Positions 8,359 to 17,380 of a stretch of 64,000 nt of DNA are shown here, piece after piece. The position numbers and the translations under genes are program-made. Each line of letters begins with the position of its first letter. Positions within the stretch are counted from its first letter, which is position 1. Location of the stretch: assembly GCA_937876315.1 (NCBI GenBank), contig CALEHQ010000042.1, positions 124,001 through 188,000 of the forward strand. Direction: 5' to 3'. The notes beneath the pieces were generated by a model. The model was not told where the DNA came from. It worked only from the letters and a program-made list of their open reading frames with translations, and did no database searches. This DNA is from an uncultured Actinomycetes bacterium (GTDB taxonomy: Bacteria > Actinomycetota > Acidimicrobiia > Acidimicrobiales > Acidimicrobilacustridaceae).

Positions 8359-8790
8359 ATGAGTTTTCATCCCGATGAAGTTCGCGCTGCCTACGACAAC
8401 TTTGTTGCAGTCGGCGACAGTGGTGACTGGAACGCGTGGGCGGACCTTCACACTGTCGACGGCCTATGGGTTGAGCATCACCTTGGAACCTTCCGCGGCC
8501 GAGAGGAGATTCGCAAAGCAATCGTTGATGTGATGGCGCAGGCTCCATCAACGATGGAATTTCCCATCGAGTGGGTCGTCATCGACGGCAACAGAGTCGT
8601 GTACTACCCATGGCAGGTTCTCCCCCATCCGACCGGTGGTGAGCCATTCCGATTCAGCTGCATCACGATCCTTGAGTATGCAGGAGATGGCCAGTTCTCC
8701 TACCAGGAGGACGTGTACAACCCCGCCGAAGGAGAGCGCGTCTTTGGGCAATGGATCGCCGCTGGTGGCCGACTCCCCAGGCTGGGCTAG
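8359..8790 (+). CDS. NTF2-like (SnoaL-type) protein, paralogue A
   Basis: A 143-residue alpha+beta barrel protein of the NTF2/SnoaL superfamily, whose members act as small isomerases, cyclases or hydrolases, or as ligand-binding partners. Visible family features are the N-terminal helix with WNAWADLH, the ring-closing strand VEHHLGTFRGREEI, and a C-terminal block ILEYAGDGQFSYQEDVYNP. The same block recurs in both halves of 33849-34775 and partly in 34808-35269, so these are paralogues. Start set at ATG 8359 (an in-frame GTG lies nine bases earlier). It follows the P450 by 12 bases and probably serves the same substrate pathway (inference). Confidence 0.82.
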   Translation: MSFHPDEVRAAYDNFVAVGDSGDWNAWADLHTVDGLWVEHHLGTFRGREEIRKAIVDVMAQAPSTMEFPIEWVVIDGNRVVYYPWQVLPHPTGGEPFRFSCITILEYAGDGQFSYQEDVYNPAEGERVFGQWIAAGGRLPRLG

Positions 8791-8793
8791 TCG

Positions 8794-9459
8794 TCAACGA
8801 CTGAGCGTGACACCTGCAGCAGTTGCTGCTTGTCCGTACCAGTCCGCAAGTGAATCAACTGTCTCGTGGGCATTGAGTCCACTGGGATTCGGAAGAATCC
8901 AAAGTTCCGAGCCCTCGAACCGCTCTTCGGCGCGGCCGATCGCAATCTTCGCGTTCCCGAATGCTTGCCTATAGGCCGTAACACCGAGGATGGCGACAAC
9001 TTTCGGCTTCCTCGTACGGACGAGTTCGCGAAGCAAGTTGCCTCCATCGAGAAGTTGTTGTTTCGACAATTCATCTGCCCTAGCGGTAGCTATCGGGCAG
9101 ATATTTGAGATTCCGATCCCTTTGCGCTCGAATTCGGTCCGGACATCGGGCGGTAGACCGCATGAAGCATCCACATCGGTAGAAGTAATGCCTGAGCGAT
9201 ACAACGCCGGCCAAAACCGATTTCCGGGACGGGCGAAGTGTGCATTCACTGCTGCGGTCCACAGTCCTGGATTTATCCCAACGAACAAGAGACTGAGCTT
9301 CTTTGGGAGCACGTCATCAACCGTTTGCCCATGGAACGACTCCAACTCGCCCTTGGTCGGTCGGCGACCTTCTATGTATTCACGCCGCTGCGTCACAATC
9401 TTCAGATCGCTGGAAGATTCGAGAGGTCGGCTTTGAAACGCTCTTCGACTCTCACCCAT
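8794..9459 (-). CDS. mug: Mismatch-specific uracil/thymine-DNA glycosylase (Mug family)
   Basis: A 221-residue base-excision repair enzyme that removes uracil or related lesions from G-mismatched DNA. The active-site motif GINPGLWTAA lies at 61-70 with the water-activating Asn63, followed by HFARPGNRFWPAL (74-86), and the second loop NPSGLNAH near 192-199, matching the NPSGLS-type motif of Mug/TDG. E. coli Mug has 168 residues; the extra 45 or so here are an N-terminal charged tail that may be unstructured or may include a start chosen too far upstream. It converges with the NTF2 gene (three bases between stops) and has no evident operon partner. Confidence 0.88.
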   Translation of the reverse strand: MGESRRAFQSRPLESSSDLKIVTQRREYIEGRRPTKGELESFHGQTVDDVLPKKLSLLFVGINPGLWTAAVNAHFARPGNRFWPALYRSGITSTDVDASCGLPPDVRTEFERKGIGISNICPIATARADELSKQQLLDGGNLLRELVRTRKPKVVAILGVTAYRQAFGNAKIAIGRAEERFEGSELWILPNPSGLNAHETVDSLADWYGQAATAAGVTLSR

Positions 9460-9530
9460 GTGACTCTTTGATCAATCACTATGTCTCCTCCTACGGGTTG
9501 TCTGCTCTCAGTTGTAGTCCAATCCGTCAA

Positions 9531-11525
9531 TTACATTCCGAGTTTGTCGACACGAACCGGTAGACCCGAGGCCCGAGGCATTGCCGTCAGTGGGTCGACA
9601 TCAACACGGGAATTGGTAATCGTCCCTGTGAGCGAGCCGGGGTGCCCATGGGTCACGGAAACAACTCCAGGGCGCAGTGTTCCATCGATTCCTGCAGTCG
9701 CCACCAGTGAGCCGTGCTCAGTTGTCAGTGCCACCCAGTCGCCGGCGACGATCCCCCGGAGCGATGCATCGTCGGGATGAAGCACCACCACAGGTTCGTC
9801 GCCGGAACCGGCGAATCGGACAGAGTTACTCCATGCCGATTCCCGGCGAGGCACGAGCAGGAGACCAACCTCGGGCCCCTTGTGCAGCGCAAGACGTTCA
9901 ACGAAGGCCTCAGGTGCGATTCGCCAGCGACTGTCGACAAGCATTCGTTCCCGCACCCATCCGTAGGTCGGCGCCAGATCAACGCCACGGGAACCAGCGC
10001 CAATCACATCGGACGCATCAAGTGGACCGTGTCCAAGGAGCCCAGCCAAAATCCCCTCGTCGGAAAGGGCATCAAGGGGAGTTCCCCCGAACATTGGCCG
10101 CTCAGACCTCGCTGCAAGCGATCCGAGAATCCACCAAACGGGGCGTCGATCCGCTTCGGGCTCGACAATTGATGCCGTGAACTGCATTCCAGAACGAAAG
10201 GCCACCTGTTCGGCCAAGGTGAGATCGGCTCGCTCGAGTTGCCCGACGGCCGGAAGCACATGAGTCGCGAGGTCGCATAGGTCCGTATCGGCCACATCAA
10301 CGACAACAAGCGCATCAAGCAGGGCTACAGCTTGACGGAAACGGTCCGGTTCGGGAAATGCAGAAAGCGGGTTACCGCCGGTCACGACCAAGACTTTGAG
10401 TCGACCATCTTCGATTTCATCAACCAACGCAGCAACCGGCAGTTGCCCCGCAATCCGCACCAGTTCGGGGCGCGAGGGTGGACCATCAAGGGCGGGAGTG
10501 CCCGGGCGAACCGGGGCCAACCGGTTCACAACCCCTTCGTTGAAGCGCATCCCGCCAACGACATCAAGAGAATTCGTCATCGCCAAGAGAACCCAGCGAA
10601 GCCACTCAACAACGATGCCGTCGGTTGCCATGGTCGTTCCGGTGCCGCAGAACATTGCAAGGCGACCAAAGTTCGATCGCAGTTGCACAACGAGTTCGTC
10701 GATCAACTGTCGGCTGCAACCTGTGGCGAGTTCTGCAGCATCAAGTGAAAACGGGAGGACCGCTCGAGCGAGTCGATCGATGTCACTGTCGTGGCAGGTC
10801 GATGCGAGCGTGTCGCGGCACCGCTCGTCGGCGAAAAGTTCGCGCACGAGAGCAGCTAGCAGGATGACGTCTGATCCAGGACGAACTTGGAGGTGATTGT
10901 CCGAGAGCTTTGCCGATTCGGTTCTTCGAGGATCAATAGTCCATACCTGCCCGCCTACTGCCTGATTCTCGCGAAGACGACGTACAGGATCGGCCAACGT
11001 GGTTCCGTAACCATGCGAAACAACAGGGTTCGTTGCCAACAGAATCAACAGTCGCGACTGCTCCGGGTCCCACACAGGATTCAGCATCGGGTGACCTGCG
11101 ACTGCCTCAGCAGCAACGAGAACTGGAGCATTGTCGACCGTGGCTGCCGTGTAGAAGGACGTACTCCCCACCGAACCCATCCACATTCCGCAAGAGACCT
11201 GACCAGCGGAGTCATAGGCAAGTCCCGTAGCGAGATAGAGACCTATCGAGTCCGCTCCATCGTTACTTTTGGTCTCATCAATGATGGCCGCGAGGTCATC
11301 AAGTACGTCATCCCAACCAACAGTTCTGCCGCGTAGGCGCGGTGAATCGAGCCGATTTGGGGAGTGATGCCATTGCGGAAGTGCTCTGCCTTTTTCGCAG
11401 GTGTAGCCACGCGATACCGGGTGTCCTGCATCGCCGCGCACTTTCACGACCTGACCTTCGTCAACAGTGACCACAATGCCGCAGGCTGCGGCACAAATTC
11501 GGCAGAAAGAAAGATGCTCAGACAC
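9531..11525 (-). CDS. Molybdopterin oxidoreductase, DMSO reductase superfamily, paralogue A
   Basis: A 664-residue catalytic subunit binding a bis-MGD molybdenum or tungsten cofactor and one [4Fe-4S] cluster. The cluster site is C8-x2-C11-x3-C15 plus a fourth Cys near 43 (RGYTCEKGRAL). Cofactor-binding blocks include ATNPVVSHGYG and WTIDPRRTESAKLSDNHLQVRPG (in parts), and the C-terminal molydopterin dinucleotide domain spans about 550-664. There is no Tat signal, so it is cytoplasmic. At the usual metal-ligand site neither Cys nor SeCys is evident; the region reads TAATVDNAPV. It starts with GTG nine bases after the class II aldolase stop, so the two form an operon. Paralogue B is at 20317-22344. 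Substrate unknown. Confidence 0.88.
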   Translation of the reverse strand: MSEHLSFCRICAAACGIVVTVDEGQVVKVRGDAGHPVSRGYTCEKGRALPQWHHSPNRLDSPRLRGRTVGWDDVLDDLAAIIDETKSNDGADSIGLYLATGLAYDSAGQVSCGMWMGSVGSTSFYTAATVDNAPVLVAAEAVAGHPMLNPVWDPEQSRLLILLATNPVVSHGYGTTLADPVRRLRENQAVGGQVWTIDPRRTESAKLSDNHLQVRPGSDVILLAALVRELFADERCRDTLASTCHDSDIDRLARAVLPFSLDAAELATGCSRQLIDELVVQLRSNFGRLAMFCGTGTTMATDGIVVEWLRWVLLAMTNSLDVVGGMRFNEGVVNRLAPVRPGTPALDGPPSRPELVRIAGQLPVAALVDEIEDGRLKVLVVTGGNPLSAFPEPDRFRQAVALLDALVVVDVADTDLCDLATHVLPAVGQLERADLTLAEQVAFRSGMQFTASIVEPEADRRPVWWILGSLAARSERPMFGGTPLDALSDEGILAGLLGHGPLDASDVIGAGSRGVDLAPTYGWVRERMLVDSRWRIAPEAFVERLALHKGPEVGLLLVPRRESAWSNSVRFAGSGDEPVVVLHPDDASLRGIVAGDWVALTTEHGSLVATAGIDGTLRPGVVSVTHGHPGSLTGTITNSRVDVDPLTAMPRASGLPVRVDKLGM

Positions 11526-11534
11526 TGAAGTTGT

Positions 11535-12278
11535 TCAACGCTCGTCGAGAATTGTTGGGTCGGCGCGAAGTTCAAGACGCGCCATTGCCTCCCAAAACCC
11601 GATAAAGCCATTTCCGTCGCTCTGGCGACCACGTTCGATCCACCATTCAGGAACTGCTGATTCCGTTCGGCCACCAGCCGCGCGGATATGCCACGCCCGT
11701 TGACAACGCTGTTCGAGCGCCACTGCGCGCTGGTGAACGGCGCGAATCGTTGAACCGAGAACAAACACACCATGACCAGCAAGTAGCGCGAGGTTTGCAT
11801 CGCCCATTGCAACAACGGCGTCGTGGGCAGCCGCTGAGTTATCGACACCACCACCGTATTCATCGATGACGATGAGGTCGCCACCTCCGCCGAGGCCAGA
11901 ACTCTGGTCGTAGACGGGAGGAACCTCTCCCATGTCCGCCCATACCGTTCCGTAAAGCGGATGACTGTGCATCGCCACGCCGACATCTTCTCGAAGCTTG
12001 TGAAGTTCGAGATGCAACGGGATACCCAAAGGTGCAGGCCACTCCCCCTCAACCACCGTTCCCTCGAGGTCGATCCTGATGAGTTGCGAGGGACGGAGTT
12101 CGTCCCAGGTTATGAACCACGGATTGCAGAGCAAGGTGCCATCGCCAAGATTCACCGTGATGTGGCCGGCCAAATGGTCGGCATAGCCCTCTCGCCATAA
12201 CGCTCTCGCCAACAACACAAACTCTTGGCGAAGCGTCAACTCTGGAAGCAGCTGATCTGGTGTTGGCGTGAAACTCAT
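11535..12278 (-). CDS. Class II aldolase/adducin family protein
   Basis: A 247-residue zinc-dependent aldolase-fold protein. The ligand motif HSHPLYGTVWA and the later AGHGVFVLG carry the His residues that bind zinc, and LAGHITVNLGDGTLLCNPW is the N-terminal family block. Members cleave or epimerise sugar phosphates or decarboxylate beta-keto acids; several catabolic ones act on non-sugar substrates. The start is ATG 12278 because AAGGGGGATCACG precedes it; the frame is open to 12332 but lacks a signal there. It is the first gene of an operon with the molybdopterin oxidoreductase and diverges from an SDR, with a perfect inverted repeat in between. Substrate not predictable. Confidence 0.87.
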   Translation of the reverse strand: MSFTPTPDQLLPELTLRQEFVLLARALWREGYADHLAGHITVNLGDGTLLCNPWFITWDELRPSQLIRIDLEGTVVEGEWPAPLGIPLHLELHKLREDVGVAMHSHPLYGTVWADMGEVPPVYDQSSGLGGGGDLIVIDEYGGGVDNSAAAHDAVVAMGDANLALLAGHGVFVLGSTIRAVHQRAVALEQRCQRAWHIRAAGGRTESAVPEWWIERGRQSDGNGFIGFWEAMARLELRADPTILDER

Positions 12279-12307
12279 CGTGATCCCCCTTCGAGAACTC
12301 CATCTAT

Positions 12308-12324
12308 GCCCAAGGAACTTGGGC
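12308..12324. promoter_or_regulatory. Perfect 7-3-7 inverted repeat, candidate operator
   Basis: GCCCAAG-GAA-CTTGGGC lies in the 83-base region between the divergent aldolase and SDR genes, upstream of both. Its symmetry and site fit a dimeric repressor controlling both directions. No regulator gene adjoins it. Confidence 0.5.
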
Positions 12325-12349
12325 GGAGCCATACGTAATCCCCCGACAC

Positions 12350-12355
12350 TAGAGT
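12350..12355 (+). promoter_or_regulatory. -10 box of a leaderless promoter for the SDR gene
   Basis: TAGAGT, six bases, then ATG at 12362. No ribosome-binding site is present. The inverted repeat at 12308-12324 lies where the -35 region would be, so a bound protein could block this promoter. Confidence 0.65.
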
Positions 12356-12361
12356 CCGCCC

Positions 12362-13072
12362 ATGCGATTTACAGGGAAACGAATCTTTGTCACAGGTGCA
12401 GCCGCTGGGATCGGCGAAGCCACCGTCCAACTTTTCCGCGAGGAGGGTGCCGACGTTGTGGGGGTCGACGTTGCCGAAGCTGAAGGAGTTGCCTACTGCG
12501 ACGTCACCAATCCCGAATCGGTGAACGCCGCCATGGACGCTGCTATCGCCGAGCTCGGAGGTCTCGACGTCCTCGCCAACGTTGCGGGCGTCAACTGGTT
12601 CTCCAAAGTTGAAGACATCACCCTTGAACTCTGGAACCGCCACCTCGCTGTAAATCTCACCGGACCAATGCTTGTCACCCAAGCTGCGCTCCCTCACCTA
12701 CGAGCCTCCATCGGAAACATTGTGACGGTGGGTTCCATTTCTGGGCTTCAGGGCCAGCCGTACAACTCGTCGTATTGCGCTTCCAAAGCGGGCCTCATCA
12801 TGTTCATGAAGGCACTTGCCGTTGAACTAGCTGCCGACGGCATACGAGTGAACCTTGTGTGCCCTGGCGGAGTCGATACCGCAATGACCACGAACGCTCT
12901 TTCAAATATCAAGGGCGAGATTGACTTCAGCCACTTTCCCAAAATGATGGGTGTTCTCCCCGGCATGATGGCACCGGTGAAGATAGCTGAAGCACTTGCA
13001 CACCTTGCGTCAGATGCTGCGAGCACCACGACAGGAGCATCCCTCGTCGTCGACAACGGGACTCTGTGGTGA
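12362..13072 (+). CDS. Short-chain dehydrogenase/reductase (classical SDR)
   Basis: A 236-residue NAD(P)-dependent oxidoreductase with Rossmann fold: cofactor loop TGAAAGIGEA at 11-20, an acidic residue after beta-2 (GVDVAEAE) suggesting NAD preference, NVAG in place of NNAG, and the catalytic Tyr-x3-Lys in YNSSYCASKAG. The C-terminal DAASTTTGASLVVDNGTLW segment is usual for the fold. It has a leaderless promoter. The stop overlaps the start of an NTF2-fold gene (TGATG), so the two proteins are made in a coupled way and may handle the same compound. Confidence 0.9.
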   Translation: MRFTGKRIFVTGAAAGIGEATVQLFREEGADVVGVDVAEAEGVAYCDVTNPESVNAAMDAAIAELGGLDVLANVAGVNWFSKVEDITLELWNRHLAVNLTGPMLVTQAALPHLRASIGNIVTVGSISGLQGQPYNSSYCASKAGLIMFMKALAVELAADGIRVNLVCPGGVDTAMTTNALSNIKGEIDFSHFPKMMGVLPGMMAPVKIAEALAHLASDAASTTTGASLVVDNGTLW

Positions 13073-13497
13073 TGCTTGCGCCAACTGACCTCGACCAGAT
13101 CCATCAGTTGAAGGCGCGCTATTTCCGACTGATGGACACAAAGCAGTGGGATCTACTTCGTGACGTCTTTACAGTCGATGTTCGGATCGATACGACCGAA
13201 GACAGTGGCACTGTCATCGACGGCGTTGAGAACTACCTGCCGTTCCTCATCTCTCAGATTGGCGATGTCGTTACCGCCCATCATGGACATACGCCAGAAA
13301 TTTCATTCGACAATGACGATCACGCAACTGGTATTTGGGCGATGGAAGACGAACTGTGGTGGCCCGAAGGCCAACCCATCAAATACCTACATGGCTACGG
13401 CCATTACCACGAGACCTATGTCCGAACGGCTGACGGTTGGAAGATCAGCTCACTTAGGTTGACGCGGCTTCATCGAATTTTTGAATTCGCTGACTGA
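13072..13497 (+). CDS. NTF2-like protein (SnoaL_4 type)
   Basis: A 141-residue NTF2-fold protein. It begins LAPTDLDQIHQLKARYFRLMD, typical of the SnoaL_4 group, has a DVFTVDVRIDTTED strand where many members carry a catalytic Asp, and a HHGHTPEISF segment giving a His pair in the pocket. It differs from the other NTF2-type proteins in the window, lacking their YAGDG block. The start ATG overlaps the SDR stop, which decides it over two in-frame GTGs just upstream. Function could be dehydratase, isomerase or a binding partner for the SDR product; sequence does not decide. Confidence 0.85.
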   Translation: MLAPTDLDQIHQLKARYFRLMDTKQWDLLRDVFTVDVRIDTTEDSGTVIDGVENYLPFLISQIGDVVTAHHGHTPEISFDNDDHATGIWAMEDELWWPEGQPIKYLHGYGHYHETYVRTADGWKISSLRLTRLHRIFEFAD

Positions 13498-13519
13498 CTC
13501 ACCACCAAGGCAGTAACGG

Positions 13520-14869
13520 TTAGTCGAGCAACTTGGCTTTCGCCGCTGCGTATTCCGTATCTGTGAGTGCACCAGATGCATGCATGTCTCCCAACTTCTG
13601 AAGCTGGGCAACATGATCGCTAGCGTCACCGCTGCTGAACCGAGACGCAAGAGTGGTCCATGTTTTTGTGACGGAATTCTTCATTCCGTCAACGTCGACA
13701 TCGAGCTGCACGTCGGGGAACTCAGCGAGTGACCGACTGCGAAGGTACTCAAGGCCGAGGCCCACGACTACTCCGACAATGATCACTGACCACCAAAGCC
13801 GCAACGCTGGGGATGGCACGATGAGCAGGACGAGAAGGTAAAGAACTGCAGCACCCACCCAAAACACGGTTCGATCTGCGTTGAGTACTGGGGCAGCTGA
13901 TCGACGAGCCCACGTGGCGATGCGATTTGGGCCAATGACAAGCATTCCCGCAACGATGATTACACCCCAGGTAATCAGCAACCACGCGGTGTCGAAAAGC
14001 AACTCCGAAAGAATCCCGAAAATAATCTTTGCAGCAACGCTGTACTGGGGGTCGGTAATGGTCGAATCGATGTAGTTGCCGGTAAGCCTGCGCATGGTCG
14101 TGAGCAGTAGACCAACGACGATGATCGACCATCCAACATTGCGCAACGTGAGACGACGACGCCCACGGGCTAGCCACACCGCCAATGCATACAACGCAAC
14201 GATGAGGACGAAGAGTATTGGGCCCAAAATATTGACGATTTTCACAGCGTTCTGAATTGAGGCGAGTGAGCTCGATTCAAAAATTGTGATTTGACCAACA
14301 TCAGCCGGCAGTTTGTCCATGACTGATGCGGGGATCCCAAGATCGGTTCCGACGATCCGGACGATCTCACCGATGTCAAGGGTGACCTTGCCATCCTTCG
14401 TGGATCCCACTCTTGTTTTGTCCTCGAGAACATTGACGAGGGCCCGGTGAGCCTTCTCGTTAACTGTGTGCCAAATCTTCAGCACTTGGTCGGAGGACAA
14501 GATCTTCTCGACAGCAGTTGCCGCTGGCGTGCGGATTCCGGCGGCCAATGGACCGGCGACGCCCTTCCAACCCTCAGGGAGTTTGTCCGACAACTCTTGC
14601 TGAACATCGACGTTCGAATAGATCTGGTCGACGATGTAGGTAGATAACGCCTCCTGCACCTTGGGCTCAGCGAGGATCTTGTCGCTAGCGGCCACCCATT
14701 TTGGGGTGCTCAATATCTGTCGCTTGACCCAAACATCAGCGGCCGTGCCAAAAAACAAGACCGATGCCAGCAGGATCAGCAGGAAGATCCCAATGCGCCG
14801 GCCTCGGCCCGAATGGAGCGATGAAGAAACTGTTTGGTCAGTCCCGGGATCAGATGTCGTCGAAGTCAT
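13520..14869 (-). CDS. Actinobacterial integral membrane protein with C-terminal SHOCT domain
   Basis: A 449-residue membrane protein of unknown function. After a Ser/Thr-rich N-terminus comes a first hydrophobic helix (about 26-45), then a 150-170 residue external domain with many charged residues, then helices around 212-232, 245-260, 292-312, 338-355 and 358-376, and a cytoplasmic tail ending in a SHOCT motif (QLQKLGDMHASGALTDTEYA). The single large loop after the first helix followed by clustered helices is common in uncharacterised actinobacterial proteins. It is preceded by the P450 in the opposite sense of catabolic grouping and seems a stand-alone gene. Confidence 0.85.
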   Translation of the reverse strand: MTSTTSDPGTDQTVSSSLHSGRGRRIGIFLLILLASVLFFGTAADVWVKRQILSTPKWVAASDKILAEPKVQEALSTYIVDQIYSNVDVQQELSDKLPEGWKGVAGPLAAGIRTPAATAVEKILSSDQVLKIWHTVNEKAHRALVNVLEDKTRVGSTKDGKVTLDIGEIVRIVGTDLGIPASVMDKLPADVGQITIFESSSLASIQNAVKIVNILGPILFVLIVALYALAVWLARGRRRLTLRNVGWSIIVVGLLLTTMRRLTGNYIDSTITDPQYSVAAKIIFGILSELLFDTAWLLITWGVIIVAGMLVIGPNRIATWARRSAAPVLNADRTVFWVGAAVLYLLVLLIVPSPALRLWWSVIIVGVVVGLGLEYLRSRSLAEFPDVQLDVDVDGMKNSVTKTWTTLASRFSSGDASDHVAQLQKLGDMHASGALTDTEYAAAKAKLLD

Positions 14870-14923
14870 GGCTCAGAGTCTGCCCCGAAGAAGGTTCGTT
14901 TTCAGGGATTCCCGGAGCTGGCC

Positions 14924-16135
14924 TCAGCGTGTTTCTGGCGTGAACTCGATATCAACCCGGTCATAGGCACGGGTAAAGGTGGCTCCGAGAATCTTCGACT
15001 CTGCACCGGGCGTAAGCCGCCAGTCTGGAATACGCCGCAACAGCTCTTCGAACATCACCCGAATTTCGATTCGTGCGAGCGATGACCCGAGGCAGAAATG
15101 CGTACCGAAGCCGAACGCGACGTGATGATTATGCGATCGATTCACATCGAAGCTGTCTGGATCTTCGAACACCGACTCATCACGGTTCGCCGAGGCGTAC
15201 ATCAACAGGAGTTGATCCCCCTTCTTGATGTTCTTTCCCCGAAACTCAAGATCCTTGGTTGCAGTTCGACGCATATTGAGAATTGGCGTTACCCAGCGGA
15301 TGAATTCCTCAACTGCGGTTTGACCAAGAACGCTCGGATCGTCAATCAAAATTGCTCGTTGATCAGGCCGCAGCGCCAGCTCGCGGATAACAGCACCGAT
15401 CACCGTGCGAGTTGTTTCCGCTCCACCATCGAGAAGCAACAAGCACTCTGAAATGATTTCGGCATCGGTCCAGAGACGACCGTCTACTTCGGACGTCGCC
15501 CAAATCGAAATCAGATCGTCCTGTGGAGAAGCACGACGGGCGTTGATCAACTCAATCGTTGCGCCAGAGAATTCCATGATTGCGCTCATGGAGAGTTCTG
15601 AAAAAGGAGCAGTAGAACCATCGGCCGGGTTCTGTCCCGACTCGTGCATCGTCACTTCCGACCACTCGCGAAGTTTTGGCCACAGTTCTCGCGGGAATCC
15701 GAGTTTGTCGCCAATCAATATTGCGGGAAGCGGCGACGCAAGGGACTCGATCGCTTCACAACTTCCCTTTGCAGCAACCTCGTCGATCAGTTCATTAACG
15801 ATCGAGCGAATCTTTCCTTCAATCTGCTTGACCGCACGAGGGGTGAACTGCCGGGCAACCAGCATTCGCTGCTGCTGGTGTTCTGGATCATCACGGTTAA
15901 TCATCGACGTATCGTCACGCTGATCGGTCGCAGGTCGAGAGCCATCTTCAGAGGTGAAGTCCTGCCAGTTCTTTTCGACCTCGACAATGTCTTCGTATCG
16001 AGAGATTCCCCACAACTTATGAACGGGGTCCCAGTGGACGGGATCATTTTCACGAAGCCACCGGTACGCGGCCCATGGATCCACATAGAACTGCGGATCA
16101 AGAAGGTTGATGTACGGAGTTTCGGTGGCAGTCAT
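14924..16135 (-). CDS. Cytochrome P450, second copy
   Basis: A 403-residue soluble P450. Motifs: I-helix DGGAETTR near 242-249, K-helix EEFIRW (E-x-x-R), and heme loop FGFGTHFCLGSSLA with axial Cys348. N-terminal YINLLDPQFYVDPWAAYRWLRENDPVHWD (in parts) closely matches the organisation of the P450 at 7153-8346, so the two are paralogues, though clearly diverged. Translation start is supported by GGGGAGGG six bases upstream of the ATG. It lies downstream of the NlpC/P60 gene with 153 bases between, so it probably has its own promoter. Likely a hydroxylase of a terpenoid, steroid or alicyclic substrate (inference). Confidence 0.92.
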   Translation of the reverse strand: MTATETPYINLLDPQFYVDPWAAYRWLRENDPVHWDPVHKLWGISRYEDIVEVEKNWQDFTSEDGSRPATDQRDDTSMINRDDPEHQQQRMLVARQFTPRAVKQIEGKIRSIVNELIDEVAAKGSCEAIESLASPLPAILIGDKLGFPRELWPKLREWSEVTMHESGQNPADGSTAPFSELSMSAIMEFSGATIELINARRASPQDDLISIWATSEVDGRLWTDAEIISECLLLLDGGAETTRTVIGAVIRELALRPDQRAILIDDPSVLGQTAVEEFIRWVTPILNMRRTATKDLEFRGKNIKKGDQLLLMYASANRDESVFEDPDSFDVNRSHNHHVAFGFGTHFCLGSSLARIEIRVMFEELLRRIPDWRLTPGAESKILGATFTRAYDRVDIEFTPETR

Positions 16136-16288
16136 ACGCCCTCCCCATGGTCGTGTACTTGCGCTTGCGATTCTTGCTCACAATCGCCAGCACTGCACCC
16201 GCTCCGAAGTGTCGTGGCCCCGACGCTTGCGACTGGCGGGTCAATCACGTCGACAAGAACGCACACTTCGCCCAGTCGAAGATTTCGC

Positions 16289-17380
16289 TTAGGGAATGCG
16301 ACCGAATGACATGATCGGACCGTAGGTCCACCAACCATTCATCGGGGTAATCGCAACACCTTTAGCGGTATGGAGGATCTGATTTCCGCCGATGTAGATG
16401 GCAACGTGTTCCGAGCCACCGGCTCCCCAAAACACGAGATCACCTGGTTGCAACTGCGATTCCGAAATTCGGATCGTTGATTTCCACATCGCTCCGCTGT
16501 AGTGCTGCAGCGAAATACCTACCTGCAGAAATGCCCATCGAACGAACCCAGAACAGTCGAACACATCTGGGCCTTCAGCTGCCCAAACGTAACCGGCACC
16601 CAACTTTGTGCGTCCCGCAGCAATGGCTCGAGCGGCCTCGGGCCGTACTTGTCCAGGATTCGGATTCGGCGCCGCGGTGGCACGACCACCAGAGGATCTC
16701 GCCGATGCGGCCGCCCGAGCCGCGGCAGCTGCCGCAGCAATTCGAGCATTCTCTGCCTGAACGAGAACTCGAAGTTCTCCCTGAACCCGCGCGTTGATCG
16801 CTGCTTGTTGGTTTGTTGCATCGTCAGCGGCCCTCTTGAGTTGCTCAATCTCGGCGGCTTTGGCTGTCGAAACATCCTCGGCAGCCTTTAAGCGAACGCC
16901 ATCTTCTTCGGCCTTCTGCCGAGCAGCGTTCAGTGCGTCGACAAGATCCTGTCGGCTGCCAGAAAGTGATTGGAGATAAGACCGCTTCTGTACGCCCGCA
17001 CTCGCATCGTTCGAAATGAGGGCATCGAACTCGGGGCTGTCATTGCCCGATTGATAGGCCGCGACTGCGTACTGACGAAGATCCTCGCGGCGCACATCGG
17101 CCTCGGCAGCGGTTTGAGCAGCGAGCACCTTTGCGGCGTTCACCTTCTCTTGTGCCTGTTTGAGTTCGTAATTCGCCTTCTCGTATTGCCCGTTGAGTTC
17201 CTGCTGGCGATCCTCAAGCTGCGCCAATTGCTGGCCAATCCGCTCCGCTTCAGCCTTCTTGTCGGAAAGAGGGTCAGCGCTTACTGGAGCAACCACGACG
17301 GCACCGAGCAACAGGACGACTGCAGCGATGAGGGAAACGAAACCAAGACGAAGAGATCGGGAACGCTTCACGGCCGACAC
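16289..17380 (-). CDS. Secreted NlpC/P60 peptidoglycan endopeptidase with coiled coil (RipA-like)
   Basis: About 363 residues, exported to the cell wall, cleaving peptide stems of peptidoglycan. The N-terminus has a basic region KRSRSLR, a hydrophobic segment (LIAAVVLLLGAVVVAP) and an ADP cleavage site. Then comes a long Gln/Ala/Glu-rich coiled coil (about 45-225), a short Ala/Ser/Pro linker, and the NlpC/P60 domain with catalytic Cys in FDCSGFVRWAF and His in GGSEHVAIYIGG. The coiled coil may hold the domain inactive, as in RipA. I prefer the GTG at 17380, with AGGAAA upstream, since it puts the signal peptide at the start; the frame is open to an ATG at 17485. Confidence 0.88.
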   Translation of the reverse strand: MSAVKRSRSLRLGFVSLIAAVVLLLGAVVVAPVSADPLSDKKAEAERIGQQLAQLEDRQQELNGQYEKANYELKQAQEKVNAAKVLAAQTAAEADVRREDLRQYAVAAYQSGNDSPEFDALISNDASAGVQKRSYLQSLSGSRQDLVDALNAARQKAEEDGVRLKAAEDVSTAKAAEIEQLKRAADDATNQQAAINARVQGELRVLVQAENARIAAAAAAARAAASARSSGGRATAAPNPNPGQVRPEAARAIAAGRTKLGAGYVWAAEGPDVFDCSGFVRWAFLQVGISLQHYSGAMWKSTIRISESQLQPGDLVFWGAGGSEHVAIYIGGNQILHTAKGVAITPMNGWWTYGPIMSFGRIP

